In this document: piece by piece, positions 1 to 11,893 of the stretch | Numbering within the stretch: position 1 is the stretch's first letter | Layout: each line of letters opens with the position of its first letter | Origin: Sordaria brevicollis | Taxonomy: Eukaryota; Ascomycota; Sordariomycetes; Sordariales; Sordariaceae | NCBI GenBank assembly: GCA_033439795.1 | Contig: JAUTDP010000003.1 | Coordinates: forward strand, 3,038,001-3,102,000 | Direction of reading: 5' to 3' | DNA: 64,000 bases | Notes under the pieces: generated by a model | Database searches by the model: none | What the model was told of the DNA's origin: nothing | What the model saw: only the letters and a program-made list of their open reading frames with translations | Position numbers and translations under genes: made by a program

Positions 1-593
1 GTGTCATCTTCGCCAGGGTGAACGCTGGGCGGGATACTGGCCATGTCAAAGTCGTCGGAGAGGCAGATGGAATTGCGCCGTGACGACGAGTCGCTTACGG
101 CGGATGCAGGACCGGTGCTAAAGAGAAAGGGGCTAAAGGGTGTTTGGGATAAATCGTTGGAAGGCGTGGGAGAGGTTGGCCTAGGATAAGCAGCATCTTC
201 GATAACGTGTTCCAAGGTGTCGAGTATCTGATTTGGCGTATGAGTCTTGTTTTGTTGGTGTCTGGGTTGTGTTCTTGCGCTCCCGTTCCCACTTGCGCTG
301 GCCTCCTTTTCTGGCTCCGGCGTGCTGTGATTATTTCGTCGATGATGTGAAAGACCCCGAGCCCTTCTGTTATAGGCTTCGGGGCTGTCAGAGACACCAT
401 GAGTTTTCCTCTTGTTGTCGCGCAAGTGTCGGTGAGGGCCAGCAAATGATGATGGCTGACTTCCCGTCGTAGGGCCGACTGAAGATTCGTCGCCAATGCA
501 AAACGTCATTTGCGGCGCCGGCGGCAGACGCAAAGACGGAATATCATTGTCGGAGCCGCGAGGTCGCCCGGAGGCATCGTTGTTTGAGCGCAT
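1..593 (-). CDS. 5' part of an unidentified Ser/Pro-rich protein gene, running off the left edge
   Basis: An uninterrupted minus-strand frame of 197 codons runs from an ATG at 593 to base 1, with no stop and no need for an intron. A second in-frame ATG lies at 509. I chose 593 because the frame is closed by an in-frame TAG about seven codons upstream of it. The product is low-complexity and probably disordered. It is rich in Ser, Pro, Arg, Asn and His (TPEPEKEAS, RPTSPTPSND, SDSSSRRNS), with acidic and serine-rich stretches typical of fungal regulatory proteins. No domain is visible in the part present, so no function is proposed. The C-terminus, and any conserved domain, lies outside the window. 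The gene is divergent from everything to its right; the nearest feature is the 5S gene at 1946. Confidence 0.7.
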   Translation of the reverse strand, partial: MRSNNDASGRPRGSDNDIPSLRLPPAPQMTFCIGDESSVGPTTGSQPSSFAGPHRHLRDNKRKTHGVSDSPEAYNRRARGLSHHRRNNHSTPEPEKEASASGNGSARTQPRHQQNKTHTPNQILDTLEHVIEDAAYPRPTSPTPSNDLSQTPFSPFLFSTGPASAVSDSSSRRNSICLSDDFDMASIPPSVHPGEDD

Positions 594-1916
594 CGCGAAG
601 AAAGGAAGCTACATGCACAGAGTGTCGAGAGTAGCGCTGAAAATTCACGGCGAAGATACCTATGGTGTTTATTATTGCAATCTTGAAAGAGGCCCGAAAG
701 AGATATCAAAAAGGCGGGACAAGCAGCAAACAGCGGTTGCTGTGGGAGTACAAAGACAAGATGCAGGCAATATAAACGGAGGTTATAAAGATTGGGGTCT
801 CGGAGACGAGCGGAGAGACGACTTTGTTGGTTCGCTGATATCACTGGATCGTCGTTTGGGTTTCAGGCGCAGGGCGAGGTGACTGGGTGATGGGATGTGC
901 AACTGGAACCGGATTTGCGATGTGCGATATGGTGATGACCGATGATGATGATGATGATAAAGAAGAGGGGCACTGAAGTGCCTTTAGGGTGAGGTGAAGG
1001 AACTTGGAGACGAGAGAACAATCCAAGTTCCAATGTCGATATCATTCATTCATTCGTTACCTTCTTACCAGACCCCCTTCGAACCCCTATCATTATCGGG
1101 ACCTGTACCACCGTGAACCAATGCAGGAGTCGCAGCTTGGAGCTTCTCCTTGTAAGTGCATACCGCTGGCTGGTCGTCCAATACCAGGCCTGGCACTCGA
1201 TGTTTGCTTGAAGCCAGAGTCGCTTTCCGAGTGGGCCTGATAGTGATGACATCCATTTCCCGTTCCTTCCCCGCCTTCCCAGAATGGATCGCCCTGAGGC
1301 AGTGGACCAGCTGACCCCATTTTGATTGGTGCTCAAGTGGGGCCGTAGGTCAGAGACACGCGGGCGCCGCAGTGGTAAAAGTGCCAAGACCGGTCTAACC
1401 TCACCCCGCTCCCCCACTTCCGCCTTAATGTGGGCTTCAGTCTGGAAAGCTGCCGACCGTGGACGTTCAGTTGCAGCATCCGTTGCATTTCGACTGTCGC
1501 ACATCCGACTTCAATCTTCCGATGACATTGACGATGCTGCAAATGCCATGTTGCCATGGAATGGCACAAATGGAACCCGAAACTCCCGGAGTCGCCCCAT
1601 TCCAGATAATTTCCAAACCGAATGGCCTGCTCTCTATCGCGACTAGGCAACCACAACAGTATCACTTCAATATACGATGGCCCGGAGACAACAATTACTT
1701 GTCCAGACGACACTCTTCGACAACTGTTACACCAGGATGGCATGTTGAGACTTCGGAAGCTTCCACGATTTATGGCGGACATATAAGGAGACGCGCCATC
1801 TTAAAAACCTATCTCTGCCAAATTTACCTTATGGTGAATTAGGTCCATCGATTGGTGTTACTCACAACCCGACTAAGCATTAGTTAAGAAGCACAGCCAA
1901 AGTTTTGCGTTACCAA
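594..1916. other. Intergenic, no supportable gene
   Basis: Ordinary-composition DNA. The only open frames are short overlapping ones on both strands with no recognisable protein features. A short GAT/GATG microsatellite lies near 941-958. This stretch probably holds the promoter and leader of the gene that starts at 593 on the minus strand. Confidence 0.5.
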
Positions 1917-1920
1917 TATA
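1917..1920 (+). promoter_or_regulatory. TATA element of the left 5S rRNA gene
   Basis: TATA lies at -29 to -26 relative to the 5S start at 1946. Neurospora 5S genes are known to need such an upstream TATA element as well as their internal promoter. The same spacing is found at the second 5S gene in this window. Confidence 0.7.
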
Positions 1921-1945
1921 AGCACATGGACAGACAGTAATCATC

Positions 1946-2064
1946 ACATACGACCATACCCACTGGAAAACTCGGGATCCCGTCCGCTCTCCCATAGATA
2001 AGCCAGTGAGGGCCAGACTAGTAGTTGGGTCGGTGACGACCAGCGAATCCCTGGTGTTGTATGT
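1946..2064 (+). rRNA. 5S ribosomal RNA
   Basis: 119 nt from ACATACGACCATA to CTGGTGTTGTATGT, the termini usual for filamentous-ascomycete 5S rRNA, which pair as the terminal helix. The internal control region (TAGTAGTTGGGTCGGTGACG) is intact. A TATA element sits at -29, and a T6 run at 2068-2073 should terminate RNA polymerase III. The body differs from the common ascomycete form in the CCCACTGG arm, but the opposite arm (CCAGTGAGGG) changes to match, so this looks like a functional isotype and not a decayed copy. It is identical to the copy at 12238-12356. Confidence 0.93.
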
Positions 2065-2067
2065 CCC

Positions 2068-2073
2068 TTTTTT
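2068..2073 (+). terminator. RNA polymerase III T-run after 5S
   Basis: TTTTTT three bases after the 5S 3' end, followed by a second T5 run within 15 bases. Confidence 0.75.
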
Positions 2074-3199
2074 CCCTCTTTTTGTCTTTTCTTTTTGGCG
2101 CTTGTTACTGTTTTGTCATTTTCTTCTCTTATCAACTGTAGTTCCTTTGTGGAGGGCAATAGCCCTGGTGGTCGTTGTCTGTGCCAATCCCTGAGTTTAC
2201 TCTCTCACAAAGTCTTTTGAGGGCAAAGATGCATCGATCTGGTTCATATGATTTCTCTGAAGATGCTTACACGGGCGACGACAGGCCGAGTTCGTGATGC
2301 CTCTAGCGCCTCTTTGGAAGTCTATGTGGGAGCCAGGGTTGACAACCCTTATTTAGACGTATTATGCACTGGATGGGATGGAATTTTTGTTAGAAAAAGG
2401 AATTTTCCCGTACATACCTACCTCCATACTTGAAAGGCACATGGTGCCTCTTCTACACACCCGGACTAAAATATTAGAAAAGGTTGATGAGGCCGAAGCT
2501 GACAAGAATTATAAAAAGGGCGACATGAACGGGGTGGAATCTGAGGGGTCTAATGGCACAAAGACCTTTAGGTTTCCTTGGTGAGCCGCGCCTCTATTCA
2601 ATGATTGGGTGCGAAACCGCTAGCCTCTACAGCATAGAGGAACTAAACCACTTCCACATAGAAGTGGCTTCAGGGATCTTGGGCTGAACGCTGATTTTTC
2701 CAATAATTTATAGGACACGCACACTCTAGTTGATCTTGGAATCACACATTCATCGGCATGAAAGAACTCGCAAAATTAGCCAACCAAACGACTCAAAAAG
2801 CGAGAAAAATCCACAGCATAAGGTTGCTTCAGCTGACGCCAAGAGCATATCATGAGCTGAACATCTTGCGAATGCAGAACTGAAAAGTCGGGAAAACCTT
2901 ACTAGGGGGGGATAAAAGTGTGCGAACTTTTCGAAACATGAACCCTTCGGCATGGCCGAGAGATATGTGTGAGAGCGATGGCAGCCCATAATACTCCCAG
3001 ATGAGTCGGTTTTTTTACGCTGCTTTTTGGCGAGGACTGGAAGGACTCTCATAAATACCTCCAAACAACATCTCTGCCTACTTGCCTCCTGGCTAAGCTC
3101 ATACGCCATTACTTTTGATCTGCCTCGATCTGTCTTTTCGCTACCACTATTGCCCTTCTACTACCCAATCAAAGTCACCACGTTTACAACACCAGCATC
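2074..3199. other. Intergenic, possible gene-fragment remnants
   Basis: No intact gene. Short frames around 2230-2584 look slightly protein-like, for example a fragment reading MEFLLEKGIFPYIP at 2378, but they need several frame changes to connect and have no recognised domain. The last ~150 bases are pyrimidine-rich and include a CATC-type leader just before the ATG at 3200, as expected for a promoter and 5' UTR. Confidence 0.4.
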
Positions 3200-4551
3200 A
3201 TGGATTTCGCAGGTGCCGTGAAGGTCACCAAATTCATGAGCGTCGACACCCTTCTGAAATCCAAGATCGACCCTGCTTCTTTCGCAGCAATGATTGGGAT
3301 AACAGAGCCTCTACAAGCCATAGAGCCCAAACTCGGCCTGACTCCGGTGGCTCCTGATCAAGGCGGCATTCCCAAGGATATCATGAGCAAACTAGAGGAC
3401 TTTGAAGCCCAACTGCGGGAAATACAGAACTCCTTGGAGTCTGTTACCCAATGCGGAAAAGACGTCATTGACAAGCTCGAGATGGCTATGACCAAGCTTT
3501 ACAAGCTGGCCGTTTTCATCCGTGGCGATTACGACAGCCGGGAGCCGGACCGCAGTCAGCAAGACGAACTCCTCAATCAGGCAGTACAAGCCTTCAATGA
3601 GGTCGAGGGCTGTGCACGAGCGGGTCTGGAGAAGGTCAGCCGGCTCCATGCTCAGGCAATGGAGATTGAGGCCACAGCCAACAACGCAGTCGAACGAAAC
3701 GTCCCCGCCCTATTCGAAAACAGCCACCTGGAGATAGCCGCCTTAAAGGAGCAGATCTACAATACCGAGGAATACCTCCGCGACCTGCAAATGACCATAG
3801 ATAAGGAGTCGCAAGGAATTAAGACGATCAATGACGATGTATTCAACGACAGACTTTTGGATAAGTGCGTGGAAATAACTGCGAAGATACAGGTAAGAAT
3901 GTTATTCATCATCAACTCCATCGTCCTTTATCTCTAGGTGGTCCTAAACTGAAAGCTGACGTCTTATGACCTTCTCATATCCAGTTCGCTGTCCACACTG
4001 CCTTGACGTTGGGACAGGAAGAACTGGACTGGTCGAAAACCAAGCACACCACGATTGAGACACGGGAAGCCGACCGGATCATCAAAGAACGCCAGGGCAG
4101 GGCCAGTGACGCGGCAACCAAGCTTGTCCATATGCTGCTGAAGCGCTTGATACTGGAGTCTCGACTCAACGCAGCGTTCCAAAACGTGGAAGAGATCACG
4201 GTTATGTGGACGCGAGCACGCAACACGACCGATAATTGCAAAAAGCTGCTGGGACAATTTGGCCCCATGAAGGAAAGGTCGGCCCGGCTGCTGCTCTCGG
4301 CGGGAAAGATTCACTCGGATGCCACAGCCGTCCAGGCACTGGCTTATACCAAGAAGGAGTTTGCCGGTGGGCTGCTCAAGATTTGCAGGGATTCACTTAT
4401 AGACCAGGCACTTATTGACGAGGCGTCTAAGGTCAAGGATGAGGTGATCAATGAGTATGGTGGCGCCGTTCCTGAAGAATTTCAGACATTGGCTTCCGAA
4501 GTCTCTGAGAGAATGAGTCGCATCAAAACAGTTCCCAGCATCCGTACCTGA
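3200..4551 (+). CDS. Unrecognised helical protein, 419 aa, two exons
   Basis: Exons 3200-3892 and 3985-4551, joined in phase 0 across a 92-bp intron with GTAAGA donor and CCAG acceptor. The ATG at 3200 follows a short pyrimidine-rich leader (CAGCATCATGG). The predicted 419-aa protein has no signal peptide or membrane segment. It is dominated by charged heptad-like helices, for example around residues 65-90, 125-175 and 255-300. I do not recognise a domain. The overall look (long amphipathic helices, about 400 aa, soluble) recalls all-helical bundle proteins in general, but no family can be named from motifs. It shares a region bounded by two inverted 5S genes with another unrecognised helical-protein gene at 9435. 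A RIP-degraded transposon begins 423 bp after its stop. Confidence 0.82.
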
Positions 4552-4973
4552 GTAGGTATCAATTATCAAATACCTAGGTACCAATGTTTGCCTGGTTCTT
4601 TCACTTCCATTTGTTTCGTTGGTGATTTATTTCATAAGAATTTTGTTCTCTTTTTCTGTAGTTCTCGGTGCCATCAAGCAGCATTGTTCATAAACACCAA
4701 CAGACTTGTCAGATACCCTTCTTCAGTCTATGCCCTCGATTTGAATTCTATTCCCTGCTATTTCCTTTCGGTGACTAGAGGTGCATTGGTCCTCTCAGTT
4801 GGCTTCTTTGACATGTGCAAGTCCCTTTGCCAAGTGGCGTTTCGGCCAGCCGCACCTGGCTTAACGCCTCTGCATATCTTGATCGGGTTGACGACTACCC
4901 CCATCTTTTCAGACTAGCCTTCAATCCTTTCCAGATTTGGACGCCCCTCGATTTGCTTTGTTTGCTTTGCGTA
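4552..4973. other. 3' flank of the helical-protein gene
   Basis: Ordinary-composition sequence; a T-rich stretch soon after the stop may be the 3' UTR. The last 25 bases contain a repeated TTTGCTTTG motif next to the transposon end, and the same motif recurs beyond the other side of the element near 8433. Confidence 0.4.
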
Positions 4974-7900
4974 CCGTAGAAACTCGCGAAATAGGCAATA
5001 GGTCCGGTGGTCCTAGTTTGCTGAAGTCTAGTATATAAAGGTAGGTTATTACCTGGCTCAGCCCGCGTTCTATATAAGCAAATGTATGTACGTTAAGGCG
5101 GAGGGAATTATATCTAGTCGGGACTGACCGATCTGAGCCGTTTCTACTATATTATGCTCGGGGGGATTTATTTTATTTTATTAGGGAGATTGGTACAATT
5201 TTTCTTCCTCTTTTAAGCAACCACCCTAATTATAGTATAACCATTTAGATTTTACCCCTATCTTTTTTCCTTATTTCTCCACCCTAGTTATAATATAACG
5301 TAACGCTATAGCTCTATACTTCGAGAAGCTAAGAATCTTTATTAAATATATTTTTATTATTTATAAATAAATAAAGGAAATAAAATATTTAAAATAAATA
5401 AAAGTAGTATTAACGGTTTTTAAATATTATAAATAATTTTTATAACTTAGGCTAATTTAAAGAAGGTTATAATTACTTCGTCGTCCTTTGAATACTATTA
5501 TCCTTTAACGTAAAGGAGGGATTAAGTTTAATAAATTTCGAAAAGTATATTTATTATAATTAAGTTCGTAAGCGAAGCCGTAATATTATTAAAAACCTTA
5601 TTAAATTTAGTATTGAGGTTTATTATTATATTACGGATTTTAGTAAATATTAGGAGAAGTAAGACGATTGTTTAAAGATTACGAGGTTTTAGTAAGAAAG
5701 TTTTATTATTACTTTTCGTTATTAGGATAACGAAAAGGGGGAGGAAAAGGGAGAGGAGGATTATATAACCGATAGTAGCGAATTTATTAAATAGGTAATA
5801 ATATTAATAAAAGTAATAAGGAGCTTTAATTATTTATAATTAAACGGTTAATTATTATTATTATTATTATTATTATTATAATTTATATACTTTTAATTTA
5901 ACCGTTAAGTTTACTTTCTTTAACCTTTTAAAATTTTTATTCTCGAAACCTTTTTCCCGTAGTATTTCCTTTAATTTTTTTATTATATAGTACTTATATC
6001 GGAGTTATACTGCTTTTTTTATTATTAAACGCCTTTTTTCCTATTTTTAAATAAATTCCTCTCCTTTTAAATAGAAATTAAAATTAATATTATTTTTATT
6101 TTTAGGAATAATTTTAAGGTCGTTAAATTCGTTAGCTTCAGTATTAATTACTTATTCTTAATTATTTTAAATTAGAATATTAATAGAGATGTTTTTAATA
6201 CGGATAAAGTCATTTTTTAAACCGTCGGGAAGAATCGAAATACCGTTATTTTTAAAAGATTTAATAAATAAATCTTTTTTTTTTATTTATAAACGTTAAA
6301 AGTAATTATAAATTACTTAAATAATTTATACTTTATTAATTATTATAATAATTTATTAAGGTTATTCTCTTTTTTATTTATATTCTCTTATTAGATATTA
6401 TAATAATTTAATTAGAATAATTTCTTTCCTATTATATTTAAAGCCGCTAAGTTTTATCTTTTATTATTTATTTAAATCCCTTATTAATATAGGTATTTAA
6501 GTATTAAAATAAGTTCGTAAAATTATTAGGGATAAACGCCGTTACGAATTTATTAGGGAGGTTTTAATCCTCTTCCTTTACGTTATTATTATTATTATTA
6601 TTAGGGTTTCGAAAATTTCGATTTATCTATTAGATTTTTTCTTTAATTAGGGTAAAGGTATAGGATAAATACGCATTTATAACTAATAATATATCGTATA
6701 ATAACTCCTTTAAAATTAGTGTAAATTCTTCTTCTAATTATTTAATAAAGAGTTTTTTATTTTAATACCCTTCTTTATTAAAATAGACTATAATATTAGG
6801 CGCGTAAAAATAACCCTTATTTATAAAAACTTTACCTTCCCCTTTAAAAATAATAATCGGTAGAATATATTAAATTCTATTAATAAAGGGATATAGGATT
6901 AATGAGCAACGCCGTTTACCTTAGCTATTACGGTCGGTCTTAGTAGTAATGGTAAGGTTACCCTTAATATCGTAAATGTAATTATCGAAATACTTATATA
7001 ATATAGGGATTTTATTAAAGTTAAAAATATAAAACGGTGGGTATCGAATATACGTACTTGGTACGGTCGATTAATTAATGCGTTTAATAAATTTAATAAA
7101 GAAATAAATTAATTAAAATAATTACCGTTGGTATAATATATTTACCAAAGAAAATTATTAATTTTTTTATATAATTTTACGGGGAGTTTTTAAATTTGAT
7201 GGATTACCTTTCTTTTTAAAATAATGTAACGTCGTTTAAAGTTCTTAAATTAATTATATAAAAATTTGAAAATATATTAGATTTTTGGGTAGGTCTTAGC
7301 GAATAGTTTAATCGAACGGTTACGAAATTAAATTATCCCAATGATTTTTTTACCGGTAAAACGAATATCTTAGAATTTTTACTATAATTTTTCTTTTATT
7401 ATTAATTATATTACTATACCCTTACGAATGGGCTTTAATAATAATTTATCGCTATTACGCTATTAATTAGCGATAATTTTACTAGGGATTTTATACGTAT
7501 TTAATACCTTTCGATAAAATATATCGTATTATTTATTTTAATTATTATTCGAAGTACCGGTTCGCCGTTAATAATTACGTTCGTAGTCGTTATCAATATT
7601 AACCTACGTTTAGGCAAAGTAAATAATAATTTATCGCGGTTTCTATTAATAAATCCTTTATTAAAATTGTATAGGGTATATTAATTTGAAATTTCTTTTT
7701 ATTAAAGTACGTATATTTAACCTTTTTAGGTAATTTTAATCGAATTGTATAATTATTGTATAATTTAGTAGTAGGGCTACGACGGTTTTTAATGTGCTTA
7801 ATAATAGAGGGTAAGATAGGAATAATATTATTTAGATTAATAGTAAATTACCGCGGCTAATTTCGAAACTCTATAATACCGGTAATAATAATACTAAAAC

Positions 7901-8139
7901 GGCGGCGATGGGGTCTCTCGATAGTAGTACAATTATATAAGGGTAGGGAAATAAAATAAGAGATAGGGAGAGTATGGGCTCCCGAGAATGCCGAGATTTT
8001 ATATTGTGTAATACTACTAAAATACCGGAATATAGCGGGCATATATATAGTTGTATAGTGACTACGATTTAGTTTATATCTATTCTACGCTAAATTACTA
8101 TAGGTTTAGACCAATTGCCTGTTTCGCGAGTTTCTACGG
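4974..8139. mobile_element. RIP-degraded DNA transposon with TA target duplication, ~3.2 kb
   Basis: The ends are inverted repeats. The left end starts CCGTAGAAACTCGCGAA and the right end is its reverse complement; the 31-bp arms (4974-5004 and 8109-8139) differ at two positions. The element is flanked on both sides by TA (4972-4973 and 8140-8141), the target duplication of Tc1/mariner-type transposons. The interior is extremely A/T-rich with no frame above about 60 codons, so no transposase can be read. This fits a RIP-inactivated copy. An ATT microsatellite of about ten units lies at 5851-5880. Subterminal sequence (CTAGTTTGCTGAAGTCTA near 5014) is shared with the two MITEs at 36650 and 37089, suggesting one family. 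It inserted between the two helical-protein genes. Confidence 0.72.
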
Positions 8140-8141
8140 TA

Positions 8142-9434
8142 AGTAGGTGTTCGTGAGCGGGGGTTTCTTTTCTGCATTAACCTAGTGCTCCGGTACATAT
8201 AGTATGATTATGCTGCAGATACTCGGGTGCAGAAGTAGTACAAAAGCTCCTACGTTGGCATGGAAACTGTATTGGCTGGGTATCGAGGTGTAAAAATCTT
8301 GGTTTTAGTCGTACCCGCTCTCGATTGTTCTCCGAAATAGATTTAAATAGAGCAAAGCAAATCTATACTCTAATAAGCAAATCTGGTATAGAAAATACAC
8401 AAGTAAAGCAAATCAGAAGTGAGATTTGCTTTGATTTGCTTTGTGTGGATCGCTGGCATCAATGCGCTCCGTCAAAATCGTGATCAAGCCGTTTCGGCTC
8501 ACGAGTACCCAGGTGCTGTGTGCGTATTCTTGGTGATGTAAGGCCTCAAACGAAGGTGATGCTTCGGCAGTCCCATGGTAGAGGGAATATAAATGGAGGT
8601 GGTGTCGGATGGACCTATGAAATCGTTCTAGGTATGGGCCAGAAGCTCAGCCTCAAATTGACACTAGTAGGGTCTAGATTCTTTCGGCGATGGAATGCTA
8701 GGAGTACCCTTTCCCGGACTCAAACGCCTGTGCAGTGTCTTGGCGGATGTGTGCGCGCGCACAAACAACTTTTTCGACAACTTTTTGGCATTTCGACCTT
8801 CGAAACGAAAGATGCGAATCAATAAACTTCATGCGAATTTGACATGAATAAGTATTATAATAGGCTTGAAAGCGGTGATTCCGAATCTATCATTAGTTTT
8901 TGAATATCCTATCAAATCGAGGAGATGCAAGTGAATGAAGTCCGGATAACTTCGTTCTTGATCAAGAAGTGTTGTGTGTGCACGCACACACACCTCTGCC
9001 AAGACTGCACAGGCGCTTGAGTCCGGGAACTGACAAAAGGCATGCTAAGCTATATAGTCTCGATAGCCTACTGCATCAGCTATTGTTTTCAAGCCTCTTT
9101 TGCGGCTGAAACTTTCCTTTTTTGGACTTACATGCACACCCACTCATCGCTGAACACCCAGAATGGCCTGGACTATCGAATGCTGCCAGAAGCTCAAGAC
9201 CGGGGCTGAAGTCGGAGACCCCGTGAAATATCATGAGTGAATAATGAGAGGCAGCCTGGAAAGTAGGCGCAGGGTGGAAAATGGGAATTTATAAGTATGG
9301 TTAGTAGTCCCTGCAAGGAAATGCCGAGTTGCAAAAATCAGAAATCATATCAACACTTTTTCTTCGCACAACTCGACTACATCAGTCTTATTTCATTACA
9401 TCTTTGTCAACGAAATTCTCTTCAGCACTCTACA
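8142..9434. other. Intergenic with palindromes, no gene
   Basis: No protein-like frame. It contains a hairpin near 8408-8440 (arms AAGCAAATC / GATTTGCTT) and the inverted-repeat pair listed separately. The last ~60 bases are the pyrimidine-rich leader of the gene that starts at 9435. Confidence 0.45.
8711..9029. repeat. Inverted-repeat pair enclosing ~200 bp, possible MITE
   Basis: The left arm, 8711 to about 8768, begins TTCCCGGACTCAAACGCCTG. The right arm, about 8971-9029, is its imperfect reverse complement ending GCGCTTGAGTCCGGGAA. Both arms end inward in purine-pyrimidine alternation (GTGTGCGCGCGCAC and GTGTGTGCACGCACACACA). The arms differ mainly at C/T and G/A positions. No clear target duplication was found, so a folded-back MITE is only one explanation. 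Confidence 0.55.
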
Positions 9435-11893
9435 ATGCCATCTGACACCCAAGATATCCAGGTCTTCTTGGCGAAGCAAGAGAGCTTGAACCGTTTTGGT
9501 TCCGAGATCTCCGATGTCGTCAAGGAGATGAAGAACAGCCTTATCCCCCAAGGGAATTTTCAATGGGAGGAACTGCTCCAGGCCGCACCCATTGCCACGA
9601 GTTGCACAGGCGCTTGCTATGTCGCTGCTTCGAGCCCCGAGTCTGAAGTTGATCTTCAGAGACCGAGTAACGGATTCAAGCATCTGAAGTATGTAAAAGA
9701 CTCAATCTCGGTCCTCCTCGTGTGCTGTTGTCGTTAACAAATGATACGTGATGAAGTTTCAATTCGCTCAGGGGGAACCTTGTCGAGTGTGGTAACCGCG
9801 GTCGCATGGCGTTCATCACAGCCGAACGTGGCATGGGAGTCATCAACCTCAATACAAAGCAGGCGGTTAGCAAGGTTGGTCATCTCTTTCCTAACCCTTC
9901 TTAAGGTCGAATTCCCTTTTAGCTCGTGATTAGCTGACGGATCTCACAAATAATAGCTCAATGACTCCTTACAAGCTGTTTGGGATCCAAACTCCGCAAG
10001 GAAACTTTTGCGGCCCTTTTTGGATAGCGCCGGACAGAGCACGAGTAGAGGTCTCCACGAGGCCATGCAACAGGATAAGGCGTTTGACCAGTGGCTTCTC
10101 TATGTCTGTGAGCTGTACTCGGTTATTGTTCAGCAGAACGGTACTGCTGAAGAGAAAAAACTAAGCTCTGAGATCTCTCAAGCGGCGGAGCAAGCCCGTC
10201 TTGGGGACCTAAAGAGTTCCGATGCTGAGAGGAAGGCCATGGATTTGATCACAAAGCAGAGTGAGGCCTCTTCTGAGGCTTTCAAGAAGGCTGCTGCTGA
10301 GTATCCTGCTGGGTGAGACACCCCATGGAAGTTGAAGAATGGTCATGTCTTAATCGCATTGCTAACTGGCATACCAGATGGAATCCCCTAAGTCAGCATG
10401 TTGTCGGTGACCTGGCAAGAGCTGTAACGCACACTGAAAACGCTCTTACCCAGATTTTGGTCTCCGCCACAGCTCTAAAGCCAAAGGATGCTGCTGACCA
10501 CGCTTACGCTGAAGTCCTCAGGATCGCTCATGTCCTTGCTATTCTGCATGTGGTTGTCAGTGGAAAGAACACCGACGGTAACGTTGACTGGGAACAGGCC
10601 AAGACGAGCATTGGCTATGTCACAGTTATGCTGAACGACTCAAAGACACGTCTTTCCCGAGTGGGTACCGAGTCCGGCCCCAGCAAGAAGCTGTTCACGA
10701 TTCTCGATGTTTCTCTCCAAGTTGCAAGTGGTATTAAGGAGCAAACCAAAGACTCTGATCAGGTCAAGAAGTGGCAGACAGACTTTGCCGCCCAGTACCA
10801 ACAGGCGATAACTTTGATCTCAACCGCCAGAACCGTTTCAGGGACGCCGGCTCACGGTGTATGACCCCCTTTTCATGGCCTTTCTGTTCACTCTTGGCCA
10901 ATCCGACTAACGCAATTCGTGATCCAGATCCCTTTCATCGGCTCCTCCGATGATCAACACTTGCAGCTTAAGGCCGAAGATGTGCAAGGTCAAGCTTTCC
11001 TGGAGCTCGGCAAGATTCGCCTCACCACCGCGCAACAGACGCTCAACGCAGTCAAGAACAACCAGGCCAAATCCGCTGAGCTCCTCACAACCCAAAACGG
11101 CCAACTGAGCCAGATCCAGGCTGAGTTAACCAAGTTGACATCTTCCAACATTTCTCTCGTAAGCCCCCGTCATTCTCCAACCTACCCTCCTTCATGGCCA
11201 GGTAGGTAAGTTACTAACCCGCACCTCTCCAAAAAATAACAGGCTGAAACCAAAAAGATCCTCCTCTCCTCCCTCAAAACCATCCTCATTCTCAAACAAC
11301 ACCTCACCACCCTCACCCGCTTCCTCAAAGCTCTAGAGACCGCCATCGAAATCACCTGGAAAGTCCACGGCGAACCCTTTCTCGAGACCGTCACGCAGCT
11401 TATCCGATCCGACGAAGACCCCCACCAGAACCTCAAGATCGGTGGACAACACAGCTACACCGATCTCCAGCGCTCGGGGCTGTTCAACGCTCTCCTCACG
11501 CTGCTTGCCCATTTTGGCGCTGTCGGTAGCGTGACCAACACGTGGACCCAACTTTCTAGGGAGGTCGTCTGGCCGGGGTCGAAGATGTGTGATGAGCTCT
11601 CTTTCGCGGTGGAAGGTGGGCCGGAGGAGGCGAAGAGACGTGCTGAACGGCTCAATAGGTGGGCGACTGATTCCCTTGAGACTGTGCAGCGTGAAGCGGA
11701 GAAGAGTCGGCGTGAGGTTCGGGAAGGTGTGGAGGCGAAGATTCGGGAGGTGGACCAGATGTCGGCGAGGATCACGCCGCTTCCTGAGGTGACGAGGAAG
11801 GCTGTTGAGGCTGGTGTGGACGTTACGAGGCAGGCGGTGGTGGCGTATTTGGAGGAGAAGGGTAAGAATTCTCCTCTTACCCGCTTTGCTTAG
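9435..11893 (+). CDS. Unrecognised helical protein, ~691 aa, six exons
   Basis: Exons 9435-9688, 9772-9874, 9957-10312, 10378-10858, 10928-11158 and 11243-11893. All five introns are 65-84 bp with GT...AG ends, and phases are consistent throughout (2,0,2,0,0). The predicted protein has 691 residues. It is predominantly helical, with long charged coiled-coil-like stretches near residues 400-475 and 600-670 (PEEAKRRAERLNRW, EAEKSRREVREG). A hydrophobic helix run (LKTILILKQHLTTLTRFLKA) begins exon 6, but there is no signal peptide or convincing membrane span. I recognise no catalytic motif. An in-frame ATG lies 46 codons upstream at 9297; I prefer 9435 because it follows a pyrimidine-rich leader. 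The exon-4 donor (GTATGA) is the weakest splice call. Its neighbour at 3200 is also an unrecognised helical protein, but I see no sequence similarity between them. Confidence 0.78.

Noticed and set aside
1944..2194. Short frames shared by the two ends (protein reading RARLVVGSVTTSESLVLYV) as a protein repeat
   Set aside because: The shared sequence is the 5S rRNA gene; the matching peptides are incidental.
5851..5880. ATT tandem array as a CRISPR-like or satellite array
   Set aside because: Simple trinucleotide microsatellite of about ten units inside a RIPed element; no spacers.
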